Positions 58,795 to 64,000 of a DNA stretch of 64,000 nucleotides are shown in pieces. Position 1 is the first letter of the stretch, and each line of letters begins with the position of its first letter. The translations under genes were made by a program, and so were the position numbers. The notes under the pieces are model-generated. The model was not told the DNA's origin. It saw nothing but the letters and a program-made list of their open reading frames with translations, and searched no databases. Source of the stretch: Humulus lupulus (lineage: Eukaryota; Streptophyta; Magnoliopsida; Rosales; Cannabaceae); NCBI RefSeq assembly GCF_963169125.1, contig NC_084793.1, positions 95,437,071 through 95,501,070 on the forward strand. Direction: 5' to 3'.

Positions 58795-61190
58795 ATGGTG
58801 GTTACTCGTTTGAGGCATGGTAATGAAGCGGATCAACATGATGGGCAGGAGGCCCACCATGCCGCCATATTCGATGAACAAAACCCCGAGGTCCAGCAGT
58901 GACCGAGAAAGCAGCCAATGGGCCAGGGCGTCACCGGAAGTTCGGCACCCCGGCCGCCAAATCCAAACCCGGATTTCTACACGGCGATAGAGATGGAGAA
59001 CACATAGTTGAGAAGTTAGCTGTCAAAAGTAAACAAGCAAATCGAAGAGGTCTTGGCCCGGTTACCCCCTTTTACAACCGACGCTAACGTCGGAAAGAGG
59101 CATAGTAGGACTCATAGGTCCCGCCAGGATAACCGGTCCAGGCCCAGCCGGTCAGTCAGAACCTCAACTCCGAGTTCTACTCCCACGTCATACCACCACG
59201 GGGAAACTGTGTTTGAGGAGTTTCCTAGGGCCGATCAGCAATTCAGCCGATCAGTCCGAACCTCAACTCATAGCTCGATTCCACCTTCGAATGCACCTAG
59301 AAGGGCCCGAGGCAGCTCGCGGAGGAGATCCGGGGAGGGCTCGCGAAGACAGCCTGCTCCGACCATCCGTCCTGCACCACGGTCAGACCACCGAGCGCAG
59401 GATGCGGGGAATGGTAGAGTGGAGCGGCCACGACCTAGCTTGATCCGACCAGACGGGACTAGGATCGCGTCACCAGTTAGGCATCCCTCGTCACCCATAA
59501 GATACCCATCTCCTCCCCGTCCAGTCTGGGACATTCCGGCTAATGGGAGTAGTAGGAGAAATCCTCCTTCCGCCGGTCCTTCCCGTCGTAGCAGAGCGCA
59601 CGGGGAAGTCCCGGATCCTCACCCTCAGCAGCGGGCTCCGAGTTTCTCAAACGGGAGTTACTAGACCGGGAATCATTGAAGTGGCATGTCCGGTGAAGAC
59701 CTGCTCCATCATTTGAGTTCGGCTCAAAGCCCTCGGGCCACCCCGAGGGTCGACCTTCGAGATCACCTCAACTCACAGAGAGGAGATCCGACTAGAAATG
59801 ATAGTCATGCTCACCGAGGGGAGGGTCTGTCGGAAGTACATGACAGTGGGAATGTCCCACCTAACCAAGCTCAAGCTTGGAGGGAGAATAACCTGCCTAA
59901 CACTTACAATGGAACTGGAGCTGTTGAACAGCCCCAGAACAACCAAGGAAGTAAGGACCAAACCCTAGAGCGTCTAGCTCAGATGGAGGAGTTGATGAAG
60001 AAGCTTTTATCGGAAAAGGAAAAAGATGAGTACGACTCGGGGGACGAACTCGAGCTCTTCGCCCCCAGCATAGCAACCATGGCGTATCCACATGGTTTCC
60101 GTATGCCCCACTTGTCCAAGTTCAATGGAGACGGAGACCCGTCGGATCATTTGGGTATGTTCAACACCCTGATGATGGCCCACAACATTGGCCCCGAGCT
60201 AAGGTGTTTGATATTTCCTTCCACCTTGACTGGGCCGGCCAGGCAATGGTTCAAGCAGAATAAAAAGCAGCCCATCAGCTCGTGGAAGACCTTTTCTGCT
60301 GACTTCAAGAGGGCATTCCGAGCTTCTTAAGCTGCCCGCGTCAAAGTCGACACCCTGGCAAATGTGAAGCAGCAGCCCGAGGAACCTTTGAAAGCTTACC
60401 TGAGCAGGTTCGCAAACGTCATGGCCCGAGCCAGGGACGTGGACGATAGTTCCAAGCTTATGGCCTTGAGGACTGGAATCCTCATTGGAGGCGGACTATG
60501 GAAAGAGATACAGAGAAAAGCTGTCAGCACCGTAGACGAATTCCTAAACAAGGCCCAGGGATGGATAAACCTGGAAGAGGCGCGAGCATCAGTCGCGGGA
60601 ACCAGCCAAGCCCCTGATCAGCCCGTTGGAGTGGGAACGGATGTTGTAAAAACGACTCAAACCGTTACACAGAATAACCAATTGGGTGGAGGTAAGAGAA
60701 AAGGGAGTAGCGAGGGCGGACAGCACGACCCGAAGAAGAACAAGCCCATGGAACAATTTAAGCCAGTCTACACGACTTACACCGAGCTCACAAACACTAG
60801 GGAGAACATTTTCCTAGCAAACTTTGCCCGCCTTCCCCGGAAAAAGCTGGAGCCTTTGAAGCACCAGAAGGCCAAGAGGGACCCCTCCAAGTTTTGTCGA
60901 TTCCACAACGACGTTGGTCACAACACTGACGATTGTATGCATTTGAAGGATGAGATCGAGACTCTCATCAGAGTTGGACCCTTGGCTCAATATGTGCGGA
61001 ATAGAGTTCCCGATGGTCAACTGGCTCCAGAAGCTCCGGTAAGTCAGCCCGGGCCCCGGATAAATCAGGACACCCCTCCTCCTGTGGTAGGAGGAGAGAT
61101 ATCCACGATCTCCGAAGGCTCCCATCTGGCCGGCACGAGCAGGGGTGCCCAGAAGAGATATGTCAATGAGTTGAAGGCTCATAACGGAGT
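58795..61190 (+). pseudogene. E5 gag (Tat lineage), broken by stops
   Basis: It starts ATG at 58795 (MVVTRLRHGNEAD), with in-frame stops TGA at about 58900 and TAG at about 59005. It continues through an Arg/Ser/Pro-rich disordered part (59053-59664). The gag core at 59686-60330 has FRMPHLSKFNGDGDPSDHL, ARQWFKQNKKQPISSWKTF and a TAA stop at 60328. The reading continues from 60364 with LKAYLSRFANVMARARDVDD. The zinc-knuckle-like motif FCRFHNDVGHNTDDC near 60893 is complete. No primer site or LTR adjoins the start; MITE C takes their place. Confidence 0.84.
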
Positions 61191-61845
61191 GGAGTTCATC
61201 CTAGAGCAGCATCTACCCAAACAGCAACGACTGGAGAGGCAACCAATCATATTCACCAAGGAAGATGCTAGTCACGTCCAGTTCCCCCATAACGACCCTC
61301 TGGTCATAACCGCCCAGCTCGCCAACCAGAGAATTAGGAGGATACTGGTCGATAATGGGAGTTCGGTGAACCTGCTGTTCCGGTCTACGCTGGAAAAGAT
61401 GGGTTTATCTGTCACCGAGTTGAAAGCCACCTCCATGATACTGTATGGATTTTCCGGAGAAGGATCAGCGGCAATAGGAACAATTGAGCTGGTAATTACC
61501 CTGGGAGAGGGGCCCCGGACTGTCTCTAAACTCCTCAAATTTGTGGTCATCGATTGTCCCACCGCATACAACGCCATTTTGGGACGACCTACGTTGATAG
61601 CATTTGAGGCCGTAACCTCCATCCACCACCTTGCAGTAAAATTCCCCTCTTCCACGGGGATATGCATGGTACGAGGTGATCAGCTCGCTACCAGGGAATG
61701 CTATAGCATTTCCATGAAGGGAAAGTCACGACCCGGGCAGCAGACGATGACCATCCAGGGCGGGGACGAGAATTCTCAAGTAGTAGGATTTACTCCGGAG
61801 ATAGAAAAACCTCATAATGCCAGGGGGGGGAGAGTATCATCTTAA
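61191..61845 (+). pseudogene. E5 aspartic protease region
   Basis: The frame open from 60364 runs on to 61845. Protease shows HVQFPHNDPLVITAQ, RILVDNGSSVNLLF with D-N-G at the triad, and AYNAILGRPTLIAFE. A seven-G run at 61824-61830 lies just before the frame ends, which suggests a frameshift, because the RT reading restarts in another frame near 61850. Confidence 0.82.
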
Positions 61846-63300
61846 ATAATGATATCGACCCCAGAATAGGCGAGGATAGATCTGAGCTCCAGGCCATCGA
61901 AGAGCTCGAGGAGGTGAATATCGACCCACAAGACCCCTCGAAGGTGGTAAAGCTCGGGAAAAACCTGTGTAGCGAAAGGAAGGTGGAGCTGATTAGGTTT
62001 CTACAAGAAAATCTAGATGTGTTCGCCTGGTCTCATGGAGACATGGTAGGGATCAGCCCGAGCGTCATCATGCACACCCTCAACTTGGATAAGAACGTGC
62101 CTGCAAAGTCCCAGAAATAAAGGCGCCTGGGCACGACCCGAGCTGAGGCCCTAGAGGAGGAAGTAGCCCGACTCTTAAAGTGCGACTTTATTCATGTGGC
62201 AAAGTACTCGATCTGGGTCGCCAATCCTGTTTTGGTCCCGAAGCCCAACGGGAAGTGGCGGACCTGCATCGACTTTTCCAATCTAAACAAAGCCTGCCCC
62301 AAAGATTTCTTCCCTTTGCCAAGGATTGACCAATTGGTAGATGCCACGGCGGGACATGAGCTCATGTCTTTTATGGATGCGTACTCAGGCTATAACCAGA
62401 TCGCCATGAATCCGGCAGACCAGGAACACACTAGCTTCATGACCCCAACTAACATTTATTGTTACAAGGTCATGCCTTTTTGGCTGAAAAATGCAGGGGC
62501 TACATACCAGAGGTTGGTAAATAGGATGTTTACCAATCAGATCGGGAAAAATATGGAAGTGTATGTTGACGACATGTTGGTCAAGTCAAAAACTGCCGAT
62601 AACCATGTCTCCGATCTGAAGGAATGCTTTAAGATTTTAAGAGAATACGGCATGAGGCTAAACCCCCAAAAGTGTACTTTCGGGGTTGCGTAAGGAAAAT
62701 TTCTGGGTTTCATTGTCATTACCAGAGGAATAGAGGCGAACCCCGATAAGATCAGGTCGCTACTCGAGATGCCCTCACCCCAGTCGTGAAAAGACGTTCA
62801 AAGTCTGACAGGAAGGGTGGCAGTCCTTAATCTGTTTATTTCCAAATCTACCGATAAGTGTTTGCCATTCTACAACCCGCTCCGGGGAAATAAAAAATTC
62901 CAGTGGACCGAAGAGTGCGAACGTGCCTTCCTCGACCTGAAAGCACATTTAGCCGAGCCACCCGTATTGTCCAAACCAACAGTAGGAGAACCTCTTTTCC
63001 TTTACCTAGCTGTCACGGAAGATGCGGCTAGCGCCGTGCTGGTCTGGGAAGAAGACCGGTCTCAAAAGTCAGTCTATTACATCAGCAAGAGGCTTCTCGG
63101 AGCTGAATCCCGATACTCGTTGATGGAAAAGATGGCCTTCTGCCTTATTATGGCCTCCTGAAAGCTCAGACCGTATTTCCAGTCCCATTCAATACACGTC
63201 ATAACCGATCAGCCTTTAAGGCAGGTTTTGCAAAAACTTGAAGTATCGGGACATCTGTTGAAATGGGCTGTCGATCTCAGCCAATTTGAGATATTGTACG
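61846..63300 (+). pseudogene. E5 reverse transcriptase, broken
   Basis: The RT leader is FLQENLDVFAWSHGDMVGI. A TAA occurs at 62118. RT has NPVLVPKPNGKWRTCIDF, FMDAYSGYNQIAMN, MPFWLKNAGATYQRLVN with Trp for the usual Gly, and the active site EVYVDDMLVKSK. TAA at about 62691 and TGA at about 62787 interrupt the connection region, TGA at 63160 replaces an expected Arg in AS*KLRPYF, and TGA follows near 63306. The catalytic residues of RT are kept. Confidence 0.86.
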
Positions 63301-64000
63301 CGCTGTGAACTACTATAAATAGCCAAGCCTTGGTGGATTTCGTGGCAGAATGCACAGGATTCTGAGAAGACCTAGTGGAAGAACCAGCTCGGGCCTTATG
63401 GAAAGTCTTCGTAGATGGCTCGTCTAACGAGAACGGCTTCGGGGTTGGAATCATATTGATATCCCCGGAGGGACATTGATTCAACTCTGCATTGTGATTC
63501 AGATTCAAAGCGTCCAACAACAAGGCTGAATACGAAGCTTTATTGGCTGGGCTAAGGGTGGCCCAGGAGCTGAAGGCCAGCTCCGTCCAGTGCTACAGTG
63601 ATTCCCAGCTCGTGGTAAACCAAGTATTAGGAGAATACCAAGCACGGGGAACCAAGATGGCTACTTACCTGGCCAAGGTAAAGAAAGAGCTATTCGCATT
63701 TGAGCACGACTTAATCGAGCAGATACCTCGGGAGCAGAATGCCAACGCTGACGCCCTGGCAAAGCTCGCCACCTCCGGGGAGGCAGAAACTTTGGGGCTG
63801 GTGCTGGTAGAGTTCTTGGAAAGACCAAGCATAGAGGCAATTGGGGTGGAGGTCGACATGATCGACACCAGACCGACCTGGATGACTCCCATACTCGAGT
63901 ACCTCACAACAGAGAAGTTACCCGAGGAGCGAAACGACGCAAGGAGGGTACTTTACCAGGTTCTGAGGTATATAATGATAGACGGGATATTGTACTGGTG
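63301..64000 (+). pseudogene. E5 RNase H and start of integrase, cut by window edge
   Basis: RNase H shows [50 protein letters not shown] and [11 protein letters not shown]. Stops occur at about 63363, 63478 and 63495. The last bases encode [10 protein letters not shown], the start of the integrase N-terminal region. The rest of pol, any opposed gene and the 3' LTR are outside the window. Confidence 0.85.

Overview
This window is nuclear DNA from a flowering plant, most likely a eudicot. It carries a spliced SERK-like leucine-rich-repeat gene with typical plant splice sites, AT-rich intergenic DNA, and a dense pile-up of plant-type LTR retrotransposons (Ty3/gypsy Tat, Ty3/gypsy chromovirus, Ty1/copia) and MITEs. 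The sequence does not fix the genus. Only one gene looks like an intact host gene: a secreted LRR protein on the minus strand at 18022-20114, in seven exons totalling 639 nt. Almost everything else is mobile DNA in various stages of decay.

Layout. E1 (1-11981, minus) is a Tat-lineage element whose 3' end lies off the left edge. It has gag, protease, RT/RNase H and integrase on the minus strand and a separate spliced 'antisense' gene on the plus strand. A chromovirus solo LTR (6763-9013, target duplication ATCAG) splits it. E7 (13350-17060, plus) is a 5'-truncated copia element. The host LRR gene follows. Then come a 1.3 kb fold-back element of self-complementary short repeats (20972-22269), a hAT-like MITE (22851-23499) and a decapitated Tat LTR fragment E6 (24348-25440).

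From 26350 to 55041 there is a four-level nest, each level proved by its own target-site duplication. A MULE-type MITE (9-bp TTATTATTA) contains copia element E3 (26578-54874, minus, GAGAA). E3 contains Tat element E2 (27655-49495, plus, AATGG). E2 contains chromovirus-derived element E4 (37045-46041, plus, CAGAC). E4 has two 2361-bp LTRs that look identical, around an internal region that no longer codes for protein, so it probably moved recently using enzymes supplied by a relative.

The right flank holds Tourist-like MITEs with TTA/TAA duplications, one containing a further palindromic element, and a Tat solo LTR inside a MITE (CATAT). Last is Tat element E5 (58795-64000, plus), cut by the window edge before its integrase.

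How the parts work together. In each Tat element gag-pol supplies capsid, protease, RT/RNase H and integrase, while an opposed spliced gene of the PF04195 'putative gypsy type transposon' family lies between pol and the 3' LTR. All coding copies are broken, many by stops that fit cytosine deamination (CAG to TAG, CGA to TGA, TGG to TAG). Two of the three integrases that can be read have lysine in place of the catalytic glutamate. The novelty here is structural: the nest, the trans-mobilised non-coding element, the opposed gene with tandem repeats at the convergent ends, and the self-complementary fold-back repeats.
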